Assembly: GCA_004335635.1 (NCBI GenBank)
Contig: QAXH01005378.1
Coordinates: forward strand, 1-30,661
Reading direction: 5' to 3'
Length of the DNA: 30,661 nucleotides
DNA from: Chloromonas sp. AAM2
Taxonomy: Eukaryota > Chlorophyta > Chlorophyceae > Chlamydomonadales > Chlamydomonadaceae
Shown one piece after another: positions 1 through 10,041 of the stretch (positions are counted from its first letter, which is position 1; each line of letters opens with the position of its first letter). The position numbers and the translations under genes were made by a program. The notes under the pieces were generated by a model, which was not told where the DNA came from, searched no databases, and worked only from the letters and a program-made list of their open reading frames with translations.

Positions 1-119
1 AAATGTCCAGCCTGCTTCAACTGTCAAGCAGTGATACCGCCATAGCCTAAGTAACGCATGACAAACATCTAGCTTTAGACTCGCCTCATCACTTCCCAGC
101 CTCCCTCAGCCTCCAAGGA

Positions 120-922
120 TTGCAGGACGTCGTGCAAGGCATAGGCAACGCCCACGAGTACCAACTGGGCCGTTGTCATTGCCATGGCCTAACTGGGTGT
201 CTGGACCTCTACCCATCCACTCACCCGCATTGCGGCAGGCCGCTGGCGAGGAGCCTCAGCCTTGCCCCCTGGGGGGCTGACGCTCTCTTCGACGAGTACA
301 AAGCCTTCTGGCTTGGCGAGGCTGTACCGGGCTTGCCTGAGTCAGAAGCAGAGCTACTGAAGGCTGGTGTGTGTACCAGGGACGAGTTTGTGCAGCGCGT
401 GATACAATGGAACGTGTTCAACTGGTGAGCAATTTAGGTGGAGGTTCGACAGTTTGCAAGAGCTGATGACACGAGCGCGGGCGAATGCTTCCTTGCCCAG
501 TCTTGGTTCAAACGATCGTAAGCCTCACAGGATGGCAGAATGTGAAGAAGTTGACAAAGTACAGTTATCATTTGACAGCGCATATGTTTACGATTTTGCA
601 CCGGGAGCGGGGTCAGTGAAGGTGCATGTAGTTGCTGAGTTTCAAGCATTACATCATTCACATGGTGATTGTGTAGTTTCTTTTCTGGATATGGCCCACA
701 ACACTGGCGAGTTGGCACTCTGTTCGGGTAATGTCTGGGAACAAACAGTCAGGCCGGAGACTGGTGTGCTTTAGGCTGGAGAATGATCAGTTTGTACCAT
801 TACACTACTGCGATGGCACTAAGGACCAGAAATGTGCTTACAACGCATTCCTCAACAATATTGAATGGGAGTGGTATGACATGAAGGGTACTCCATTGCA
901 GCCCATGGCGCCAAAGGTTTAA
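120..922 (+). pseudogene. Decayed coding-like stretch, family unknown
   Basis: Three consecutive stretches look coding but lie in different frames: 120-428 (C-terminal part rich in D/E/F/W, ending FNW then TGA), about 454-730 (reading FDSAYVYDF and VVAEFQALHHSHG) and about 755-922 (reading FVPLHYCDGTKDQKC and NNIEWEWYDMKG). The second and third seem continuous only if a frame shift near 725-755 is allowed. A donor-like GTGAGC at 425 and an acceptor-like end at 450 would give an intron of only about 26 bases, too short to be likely. I do not recognise the protein. It could be a broken host gene, a fragment of a mobile element, or exons of a gene starting outside the window. Confidence 0.25.
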
Positions 923-3020
923 CGTGTTCTTGGCAGTTACTTGCAAAAATGCAGTATCATGTTTGCTGGCCAGCAGCGTACGTAAGGCTATCCAGCAACT
1001 GACCAAGTGTCCTGTACTGCAGCTCAAAAAGGCATTCAGAGTTGAAAGGATAGCGTGTGTTTGGAATCAGGGGTGCTGTCAGCAGCTGTAGGCATTTCCA
1101 CGTGGAATGAAATTGTTCCTAGCACTGGGGTGTCCGGCCCCGCACCCAGGAGCACTGACTGTGATGCAACACATCAACTGGACAGCATCTGCTGTGAAGT
1201 ACTGCAGCGTGATGTTCACCAATGACCCAGTTTAGGGCCTCCGAGAACAGGCACTGGCACAATGATGACTAGAAGAGCATTGGATAATCGATGTTCAATA
1301 CAGCCAAATCAGCTGTGCCTCAATAGTTGTTGCCAGAAGAGGAAGCAATGTATCCAGTGACATTTTTGAAGAAACAGTTCACATGTAAACAGTTAAAATG
1401 TTATGTGACCCATAACAGGGCCGCCTACTGTAGTGCGTCAGCCCGTGTAAACAATAACAAGCCATGCACAAAACCCTTACGACCTGGCACAATCAGGCTT
1501 GATTTGCTGACTGCCCTTGATTGCAACCTGACCGAGCTGGTGGCTGGTAGCTGGTGGCGCCCGCTGCACGTGGGTGCGAGGGAACATGAATGGTGAAGAA
1601 GCAACGTACAGCATGAATGCACATGCGTGTCAGGGCTGTGCTCATGAGTCTTCGCACACTGATCACGAAGGTGCCAGTCTGGTGTTTTGTACACGCGAGG
1701 TAAAAGAACCCCCAAGCGCTGCTGCCAATGCCAGCCAAGTGTTTCCAAGACTCGCCACGGCACTATGCGTGTCAAGCCTCCTCAAGCATCGATTCCTGAC
1801 GGCATTCTGATGTTTGTGTGGTTGTGGACACCAGATGGTTCACAAGGCGTGTGCATGTATGTGGTACGAACTGAAGGCAATTTGTTACCGGCAGGAAATG
1901 GACACCTTTGCAATTCTTTGCATGGCCTGCGTGCTTGCTTTGCATGGCCTTCCGCGCTTCTTCAGGCACGCATTTCTACTTTGCTCTACTAATTTCACTG
2001 TCTTGCTCAGATGAAGTCCGGGTGGTTCCATCCGAGAGCTTTTCTGGACTGAGGAAGGCAAAAGAGCCAGTAACCAACTCACTGGGCTTTCCCTGTGAAT
2101 GCTGCCAATACGACAAGCCCGGAGAGACTTGAGGACATCTAGAGAAGTCAGGCAAAATGCTGTCAGAACCGCCAGACAGGTACCTCGGCATGTCACATGC
2201 AAAGGGTCTACAGCATTCATGTGCAAGCCATTCTGTGCCATGGCTGGAGAGGGCAGGGACGGCAGAACCACGGCCCCAGGGTTATGTTATCGGGGTTAAC
2301 ATGGCAGCGAAAAAATAGAAAATAGAAAAGTACCTTTTGGCAAACTTCTTTTTTCAATAACTCCGGGTCAGCTCCCACAGGTGCTTTACAAGCTCCTAGC
2401 ACTGGAAGTCATGGGCTCGAGCTGCTGCTCACTGCTGAATCTGTCCTGGGCACCGGCTGTTGTAAGGCTCGAGACTGCACTAGTGAGGCCCAGGTAACAG
2501 TCTGGTCAAGGGTCTATGTGATGCTGCCGGCACCTCACACGACAGGTCTGCCCTACATGCTGCATGCCATGGTCAGCCGGGCAAGCACGCTGATCGCCTC
2601 GGAGCAGCAGTAGACAAATGCCCACCATGCAACTGCGCCCACGCATCCAGGCAACACGCAGGGCGTCCGCCATACTGGCATATGTATACGCATGTCCTCC
2701 GCTGCATTGGAAAAGCTGTATCCAGCCCCAACTTGTTCCTGTCCCAGCGCGTTCCAGTCCCACCGCATTGTATCACATTTTGTCCGTCTGTCCGGCAAAC
2801 GGGCAAAATGAATGAAACGGGCAAAAGGGTTGACTCCGCTCGTGCCAAGCAATGTACCTCAGTCATTGTATACACTGTGCTTGTTTGAAATGATTGGAAC
2901 TGATATGATGTTATGTCCGCCCTCTGGTCGGGCCCACCAACTTCGCGGATTGGATTGGACAGCTGCTGCTGGGCAGTAGCGCCTTTGGCTGTCTGTAAAT
3001 TGTAGGGTATTGTTAACATC
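923..3020. other. Intergenic stretch, no confident gene
   Basis: No open frame here shows a recognisable family or splice-consistent exon chain. The stretch holds one short piece (2338-2354, TGGCAAACTTCTTTTTT) matching the terminal repeat of the small inverted-repeat family at 9265-9478. The last few hundred bases must contain the promoter and 5' UTR of the glycosyltransferase that starts at 3021, but I see no convincing TATA box or other named element. Confidence 0.4.
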
Positions 3021-6000
3021 ATGAGAAAGTTTCTTGTCTTGGCGGTGCTGACCTGTGCGCTTCACTTAGCTGAGGCCAAGACCTTGCATGCTGGATTGAG
3101 CGGAGGTGGTGTTGGCCCTCGGCATACCAAAGTGGCATCGTCAGCGGCCGTCTTCACGCCTTGTGAGTAGCTCGCTCGGAAGTCCGCGTGGGCTCAAACG
3201 TGGTTGGCCGCACCCGCTATTTTGCATGTTTGGGCCTGCACTTGAAGTTCATATGCTTTCATTAACAGACTGTCGCGCCAGGGGGAGTCGCCCGCACCAA
3301 AACCATCCAATGCCACCTACCTCCTGACTCTGTGCTTGTGTGCAGACTACATAACTCCGGGTGGCGGGGAGAAGTACCTGCTCTCGACAGTCCGCTCAAT
3401 GCAGACCATGGGGTACTTTGTAGACATCCTTGTGCAACCTGACAATGTGTGCCAGGTGAGATTGACATGCACTGACATGACTCTTACATGAGTGCATGGA
3501 CGGGTGTGCCAGGTAATGTTTCCAGGTTCCAAGGCATGTGCACAGCATGCACGCTAGATGCATGCATGGTAGATACCGCATAGGGCCACCGGCTGAACAT
3601 GCATGGCATGTCTTGCCGTGAAACTCAATGTCATAGCCACAGGCTGGTCCAGCATAGCTTGCATTACCCATGTGTGAAGCGCGTGTGCCCATGCATGCCA
3701 CAGGATGCCAACTGCATGTGCCCATGCATGCCACAGGATGCAAACTGCATGTGCCCATGCATGCCACATGATGCCATCTGCATGCCACCCTGCAAATGCC
3801 GCACAGGGTCAGAAATGTGTGATGGATGTGGCCGCCAATCTTCGCGTCACTCTGGACCCAGAGCGCTTCAGTGTGCATGTGGTGCACCGGGAGGGGTTCA
3901 AGATCTTTGCTGGGCCATACGAGCTGTTCTTCGCGCTCGGAAACGAAAAGTACCCCCCGGTTTCGGGTGTGGGACAAGTCAACCTGTTCATGTGTCAGTT
4001 TCCATTTGACCTGGACCGGACGGTACCGCAGTTTGCAACAGATGTGAGTGTGGGGGTGCATACGTGCTGAGGGATGCGTAAGGGTACATAGGGTGCATAA
4101 GGGCGCTTGAGTGTGGGTAAGCATGGGGAGCGTTTGTTGTATCAAAAGGTGAAGCGGACGGGCGAGGGTGGTTTTTGGCGGGGCTAGGTGGGCAGCAGGG
4201 ATTGATTGAAGAAAGCGACAGAAGAACAGAAAGTTAAAGAAGCCACGTTTGTTTGGGCAGGGCCAAGGCAAGGGCAGTGACATGGAATAACAGTGGAGTG
4301 CAGGATGGGCAAGGATAAGGGAAGGGTTTGAGTTTTATAGCTGAAGGTGGGCAGGAGGGCGCGTCAATGAGCCCTGGCATGGGTATGCATGGGTTTGGGT
4401 TGTGGTGTATGGCCGGGCTGGTGAACAAGACAATCCTTACCTCCCCTTTTCTCCTCCCTTTTCCTACCTTTGTCCGCCTTTGTCCCCTGTCTTCCCCTCT
4501 GCTGTTCTCACCCTTTTCCCCTTCTCGTGCCTTTTCCCATCTTTGTCCTGAACGGGTCCTTGTGTTGGCTCAGGTGATCGCTACATACGACGCCGTGATT
4601 CTCAACTCCCACTACTCGTTGAGATGGTACTACACCTTCAGTGTGCCCGTCTACCATGGGCTGCATGCAGCAGAGCAGCTGTTTCCACGTATGCAGGTAA
4701 GATCATGCAGCACGAGCCAATGCAGCACATGCCTATGCAGCGCAAGACAATGCAGCACAAGCACCTTCCATGCTACCTAATCCTGATGTTTCTTCCCATG
4801 CTGGTTGCCATGATTATCGGTATGCTGCTCGTTTCTTCTTCACTTCACAGGAGAGGCTCAAACTCTCAGATTGGATCAGGTCTAGATTGAATCAGGTCTT
4901 CAGATCTTTTCACACTTTCACTGCAGGTGCTGCACCCTCCCGTCACCATCGTTCACCATGCCACTATAGGCCCACGAGGCCCCCACAAAAACGTGGTTAT
5001 GGTTGGCCGTTTCTTTGCCGGGCGGCAGTCCAAGGGGCATCCAGAGGCAGTCAAGCTCTTTGCTGAGCTCTACCCTTCTTTGCCCAAGGACACCAATCTC
5101 ATCATGGTAAGCATGAGGCAGGTTGACAGTGCAGGGTGGTGCGTGGTAGGGTGGTGTAGTTACAGACATTGGCCTGTTGTTGCAGAGAACACACAGCTTT
5201 AGATGAACCGCCTGTCACCAGGGTTCAGGGGGTAGCAAGCCAGGCTTGAACAATGATCAGTTAGTCCAACTAAGCAGCCAATGATCATTAAACGTGGTAG
5301 TGGCTTGCATTGCTCCTGGTGTTTTACTGTCAGGATTCTCATTATGGTCACTAGAGGTGTAGATCGGGAAGCGAACGGCCTGACTGTTTTGACGCTTGGG
5401 AGCTTGCAACCACTTTTCAAAGGCCAAGTGAGTCGGCACGAAATCTTCAACATGGTTGTGTAAGTTTTGGCCCGCCAAGGAATGTCGTCTGCGGTGATCA
5501 TGACATGTGCTCGCCTGTCACACACAGGTTGGCAACCCCATGCCTGGCCACTCCGCCTACCTAGACGACCTTCACAACCTAGTCAGGGGTTTTGGCCTCA
5601 CAGACAGGATCGAGATCGTGCTGGCAGCCGCACCAGAGAGAGTCATATCCATCCTGCAGTCAGGCCTGGTGCAGGTGAGTGTGTGGGTAAGGGTGGGGGT
5701 GTGTGAGGAGGGTGATGTGGGTGCAAGTATGTGTCCCGGAGAGAGTCATATCCATCCTGCAGTCAGGCCTGCTGCAGGTAGGTGTGTGAGTGCAGAGTCA
5801 GGCAGGGGCCAGGGCCATGGATTTGGCAACATGTTTCAACTGCTGAAGACTGCCCTTGGCTGCAAATGGCTGGTTTTTGTGTTGTGTTCTCGTCGCTTTC
5901 CGCAATACGCAAGGCTTCTTGCACGTTACCTCAGCTTATTGCAAAGGTGATGCACGCTTTATATCTGCTTGAACAACTCCTTTCACAAATGATTGTGCTT

Positions 6001-7424
6001 TGACCCAGACAAACAGGCCATAGCTTCTACTCAAACCGCAGTTAAACTCCATCATCGCCCCCCTGCCCGCCTGCCCTACTGTCTGCAGTGGCACTTGACA
6101 GGCCTGGGAGTGCAGAATGACCCTGCCAGTCTGGAGCACTTTGGCATCTCAATCGTGGAAGGCATGTCAATGGGCTGCATTCCCATCGCATACACAGGTA
6201 AACAGGGCTTTTGCATTGGGTTATGGTGATGAAGAACTTTGAACATATAAGCGTGTACAGTCAGGTGAAAGGAATGCGATGTGCAGGAACAAACTTTTTT
6301 GCTGGCTGCCGCAATTCCTTGATCTGGTTTGTTCCATGCTCATGTCAAGTCATCGTCAGATCCTGTGGCCTGACACGTGCTGTACACTATTACGTATGGG
6401 CACACACTGTGCATGGACACGGACAGTTGATTGTGCGTGTGGACACGGATATGTTCAATCGCATGGCATCCGTTTCTACGCCACGTGTCACAGGTGGTGC
6501 TGCTGACATCATCCAGCACGGTCACGATGGCTTTGTTGCCACGTCCGCGGAGCGAGTGGTGCAGTACACCAAGGCGATTTTTGCCATGACCGCACGTGAA
6601 CAGCAGGACATGCAGGTGAGGCACGTGGGGTGGTTGAAGGCGATTTCTGTCATGACCGCACGTGAACAGCAGGACATGCAGGTGAGGCATGAAGGGTGGT
6701 TGGAGGCGGTTTTTGCCATGACCACACATGAACAGCAGGACATGCGGGTGAGGCACGTGGGGTGGTTGGAGGCGATTTCTGCCATGACCGCACGTGAACA
6801 GCAGGACATGCGGGTGAGGCACGTGGGGTGGTTGAAGGCGGTTTCTGTCATGACCGCACGTGAACAGCAGGACATGCAGGTGAGGCACGCGGGGTAGTGG
6901 GTGAAGAAAACGTGACCCAGTGGTTGGAGGACTTGTGGCTGGTGGTCTTGGCTTGCAACAACTGCAACATTGGCCTCCATTCCATGTGCACTACTAATCC
7001 AATTGATCGCTATCACAACATCCCCCTGAAGTGTCAACATGTGTACATTGCATGATTGTTCACCATGTCCATGTGCTCTTCCATCTACACCAGCGCTCAC
7101 CCACCTGCCCCTGGTACCTGACAAATATGGCATCTTCTTAAGCCTGCTCGGTTGCCATCCTCACATCTCACCCCATGCCCACTATTGCATTGCATCAGCA
7201 AGTTGATTCAACTACACCAGCCATTGACCATCTTGCCCTTGAACCGCGTCTCCATATCTCACCCCATGCCTTTTTCGGTGTTGCAGGCACGTGGGCTGAT
7301 CAAATCTCACATGTTCGAGTACGAAAAGTTCGAACAGCGGTTTCACGACCTGGTAACCGCCACTGAGATGATCAAACCAACCCCACCCATGAGTAAGGCT
7401 AGAGTGTCCGTGATACGCAAATAA
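3021..7424 (+). CDS. GT4-family glycosyltransferase, ALG11-like, with signal peptide (9 exons, 435 aa)
   Basis: Retaining glycosyltransferase of the GT-B fold, probably moving a sugar from a nucleotide donor to a glycan or lipid in the secretory pathway; the substrate cannot be read from sequence. Exons: 3021-3162, 3346-3455, 3807-4043, 4574-4696, 4927-5106, 5528-5674, 6089-6197, 6494-6615, 7287-7424; phase is kept at all eight junctions. Residues 1-19 form a signal peptide ending AEA before K20. A glycine loop PGGGEK lies at 52-57. The donor-binding strand MVGRFF with R232 and K240 starts the C-terminal domain. HFGISIVE within E329-E337 is the EX7E motif typical of GT4, followed by GGAADII. 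About 435 residues fits the family. The start gives the signal peptide directly. Exon 3 might instead begin at 3813, dropping two residues. The exon 8 donor is duplicated five times, so longer in-frame isoforms are possible. No TGTAA signal lies within 1 kb downstream. Confidence 0.85.
3620..3796 (+). repeat. Dispersed repeat copy A, within glycosyltransferase intron 2
   Basis: Rich in GCATGC/CATG words. The reverse complement of 9541-9645 matches it through shared blocks such as CTGGTCCAGCATAGCTTGCA, GCCCATGCATGCCACA and CTGCATGCCACCCTGC, in the same order. This copy is longer because an internal 33-bp unit has been tripled. Confidence 0.65.
3685..3783 (+). repeat. 33-bp tandem repeat, three units
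   Basis: Units start at 3685, 3718 and 3751, each beginning GTGCCCATGCATGCCACA and ending near CTGCAT. The third is the most diverged. The array lies just upstream of the exon 3 acceptor at 3806. The matching copy at 9541-9645 has one unit, so the expansion is local. Confidence 0.85.
5636..5779 (+). repeat. Duplicated exon 6 end plus 5' splice site, glycosyltransferase
   Basis: Bases 5636-5676 (last 39 bases of exon 6 plus the intron GT) recur at 5739-5779 inside intron 6 with one mismatch (G5669 against C5772), an offset of 103 bases. The true donor reads CAG|GTGAGT and the copy CAG|GTAGGT. Using the copy would add 103 bases and shift the frame. Confidence 0.9.
6570..6897 (+). repeat. 66-bp minisatellite across the exon 8 / intron 8 boundary, five units
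   Basis: The final bases of exon 8 and its donor are repeated with an exact 66-base period. GACATG(C)(A/G)G ends fall at 6615, 6681, 6747, 6813 and 6879, each followed by GTGAGG. Since 66 is 22 codons and no unit contains a stop, the frame stays open until TAG at 6895-6897. Each unit would encode 22 residues containing TAREQQDM or a close variant (unit 3 reads TTHEQQDM). Units 3 and 4 end CGG rather than CAG before the donor. Confidence 0.95.
7165..7270 (+). repeat. Short duplication upstream of the exon 9 acceptor
   Basis: ATCTCACCCCATGCC occurs at 7165-7179 and 7256-7270. The second copy leads into the true acceptor TTGCAG at 7286; the first leads into a similar TATTGCATTGCATCAG ending at 7198. 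Confidence 0.6.
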
Positions 7425-9264
7425 ACCAACCGACATCAACCGCCAAACCCTACCCAACGGCAGTTTCTGGAGGCGAAGTGGCTGGACCAGGAATAGCACG
7501 TTTTTGCACATATGGCGACCTGGGTTGGCTGGCATTGTGGTGCACGGCTTGGCATGGCATGGCATGTGACAGGCATGGCTAGCCTGGCATATGGCTACCA
7601 TGCCTCATGACACATGTCGAGGTTTAACTGCCCTTCAAAGGTTTTCATACTCCCATGCCAATAAGTTTCTCAGTTGACAACCTTTCTCACTCAGTTAGAA
7701 CGCCCATTCACTCTGTTACGATCACGCATTTGATAACACAGACCACAGCATGGTGCATTTACGGTCGTCATCCGAGAGGTTGGTACAGCAGCCTCTTATG
7801 GATTGGTTTGACACTACACGTCTCGACCCCATATCTGGTCTTGAAGCACACACCACGTGTCCAAAACGTAAAAGTAGGAAGCTCTGTCCGCACGCCTTGT
7901 CGTGGGATTCATCAGAATGTTTGGGCTGTGCCTGTTGGCTCCTCCTTTCAAGACACGCGTAGGAGCATTGAAGGGCAATCAGGCATGGCCAGCCCTGGCA
8001 GAGAGTCGGATGTGTGGCACGTGGCATGTGGCACCACACACCATGTGGTTCAACTGTTCAAGGCCCTGTGATCCTCTGATTACAGAAGCATAGGTCACGC
8101 AGTCAATTGATGTGATCAGGCCCTGGTGCCATGCACGGCACACATGTGTTGTTGGCATGTCCTGATCAAGAATTTTCAGACATTCTGATTAAGACATTTT
8201 CAAACCCTTCAGACAGCAACAGGCAGCGGTCCATACAACAGAATGGCCACATCCAACTAGACAATGTTGTCAAGCACTTTGCACTGCTTTTGAAGCGACA
8301 GCGTGTGATCGATTCAAAGGAATGATGATTTCAGCCTTTGTGCTGTGCATGAAGCTGGGCCACTGACAAGTTGCTGGCTACTTGCAACCTGAGCCAAAGG
8401 ATTTGAGTCTGGTAGGCTTCCTTGCACTGCATGGGTTGCCCCTACTGACTGTGTTGCATTTGTTTGCTTGTGGTGCTCGGAGTTGCAGCTGGCTGATGTT
8501 AAAAGACCTTGATGATGGCTCTCTGGGTATCCATCGGACCAAGAATCAGTGTCTTCTTCTTTGCTGAACGGGAAACTGTTCATTGCTGTCGTTTGAGCAT
8601 GACTGACTTGTCGTCCGCTGATCAAGCAGGCGTGGCAATACTTGTGCTTTGTAGCGTTTTACCCTGCCTGACTCTGCATGACTGACTAGACATAATGGGA
8701 AGTCAGGCGCAGTGCAGTCGTCATGTTTCAGGGAATAGGAAGGTGTGAAGTCTGACTGGATGTAGACTGAAGGTGAACCCTATCGCAAGGGGGCTGTAAA
8801 GGGGAAGGAGCAGGGCAAACTACCAATCCAGGCCTTGCTGAAGGGTCCCCCGACGAGCCATCACTCGATGTGATTTCAAAGCCAAGTCAAATGCCACAAC
8901 TTGTGTAAGCAGAGCAACATGCAGGAGCTGTCGCGCGATGTGGCAGGTTATGCCATGAGGCACCACAGGTCTACTACGCACAGACCCTATACCATGCTCC
9001 TGTACTTGTCGCCCAGCAGGACCTCGTCAGGCTATCTAAAGCGTGTCAATCTGATAGGCTGTTTGCTTCCTAGGCTGTAGAAACCGTACATGTGGCTTGC
9101 AAGCTTGCTACATGTTGCCACACTAGACTAGCCAGTGGGCAAGCGACACGGACGCTGGCGAGAAAGTACCGGGATACAACCGGTAGTAGCCGGGTGACAT
9201 AGAACCTCTCAGCCAGATGGCACACTCGGATGACTGCCAGATACAGTCGTATAGCAGCCAGACC
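7425..9264. other. Intergenic stretch, no confident gene
   Basis: Short open frames exist on both strands, but none has a family signature, a splice-consistent chain or a convincing start context. The first part is the 3' UTR of the glycosyltransferase. TGTAA words occur only at 8795-8799 and 8904-8908, more than 1.3 kb from the stop, so the cleavage site is unassigned. A CATG-rich patch lies at about 7545-7600. Confidence 0.4.
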
Positions 9265-9478
9265 AAAAAAGAAGTTTGCCAGTTCTGGGACAATTTTTGA
9301 AAACCTCACTGGAACTGGTGTTGTCTGGGTCGCAAGACATGTGCTGGTTGCATGACTTCTGGCTGCTTGTGTGTTGGGCTGGGAATGTAAGCTGCAGTTG
9401 TCCCTGGCTCGCTTTCAATAGATCATGGCACACGAACAGTCACCACATGTACCCGTCAAACTGGCAAACTTCTTTTTT
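9265..9478. mobile_element. MITE-like element with 19-bp terminal inverted repeats (214 bp)
   Basis: AAAAAAGAAGTTTGCCAGT at 9265-9283 is the exact reverse complement of 9460-9478. The left end continues into TCTGGGACAA, a block shared with other family members. The interior word GGAACTGGTGT near 9311 recurs in the member at 14363-14539. It is too small to encode a transposase, so it would be non-autonomous. I could not define a clear target-site duplication. Confidence 0.7.
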
Positions 9479-9540
9479 TAACGTCGGGCTGTCCCTTTGC
9501 TTCTCGTCCGGCTGTCCCTTCAATGGCTTCAGACCAGCAG

Positions 9541-9645
9541 GGTGGCATGCAGTTGGTACCATGTGGCATGCATGGGCACACACGCACTTCACACCATGCA
9601 TGCAAGCTATGCTGGACCAGGCAGTGCCTATGACATTGCATGACA
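9541..9645 (-). repeat. Dispersed repeat copy B, inverted
   Basis: Read on the minus strand, this stretch matches 3620-3796 in block order (CTGGTCCAGCATAGCTTGCA, then GCCCATGCATGCCACA, then CTGCATGCCACCCTGC). It has a single copy of the unit that is tripled there. It lies about 60 bases beyond the inverted-repeat element ending at 9478. Confidence 0.65.
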
Positions 9646-10041
9646 TAAACAGGCGATTCAAATTGCAGAGGCTCTGCCATTCCCAGACAACCGAGTCACG
9701 TCATTAATGCTATCAAATCTCCTGACTGAATGACTCTGCTACCAAACATCACTTGATCGGATGTTACAAGGAGGGAGTGCACACCATGTAGCACGTCCAA
9801 CGCAAACATCAACTGCTTGCGCAAACTGCATCTGACACGAACCACAGAATGACAATCGGGTGCAAGCTTGCACTTGCGACACCAAAATTGCTGGCATCTG
9901 TGCATCTCAGCCAGCAGAGTCCAGTCCCATGCAAATCCCCACGTGGTTAGAAACGGTAGCGTGCGGCGGACTTGTCCACGCGCTGGCCCATGAATCCGTC
10001 TCGTCGCGCAATTCTAGCTCTGTGTAAGAGCGGGTCTAGCC

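Noticed and set aside
6340..7133. Minus-strand open frames over the 66-bp array
   Set aside because: Again produced by a repeat with a period divisible by three; the plus strand has the motif-supported glycosyltransferase.
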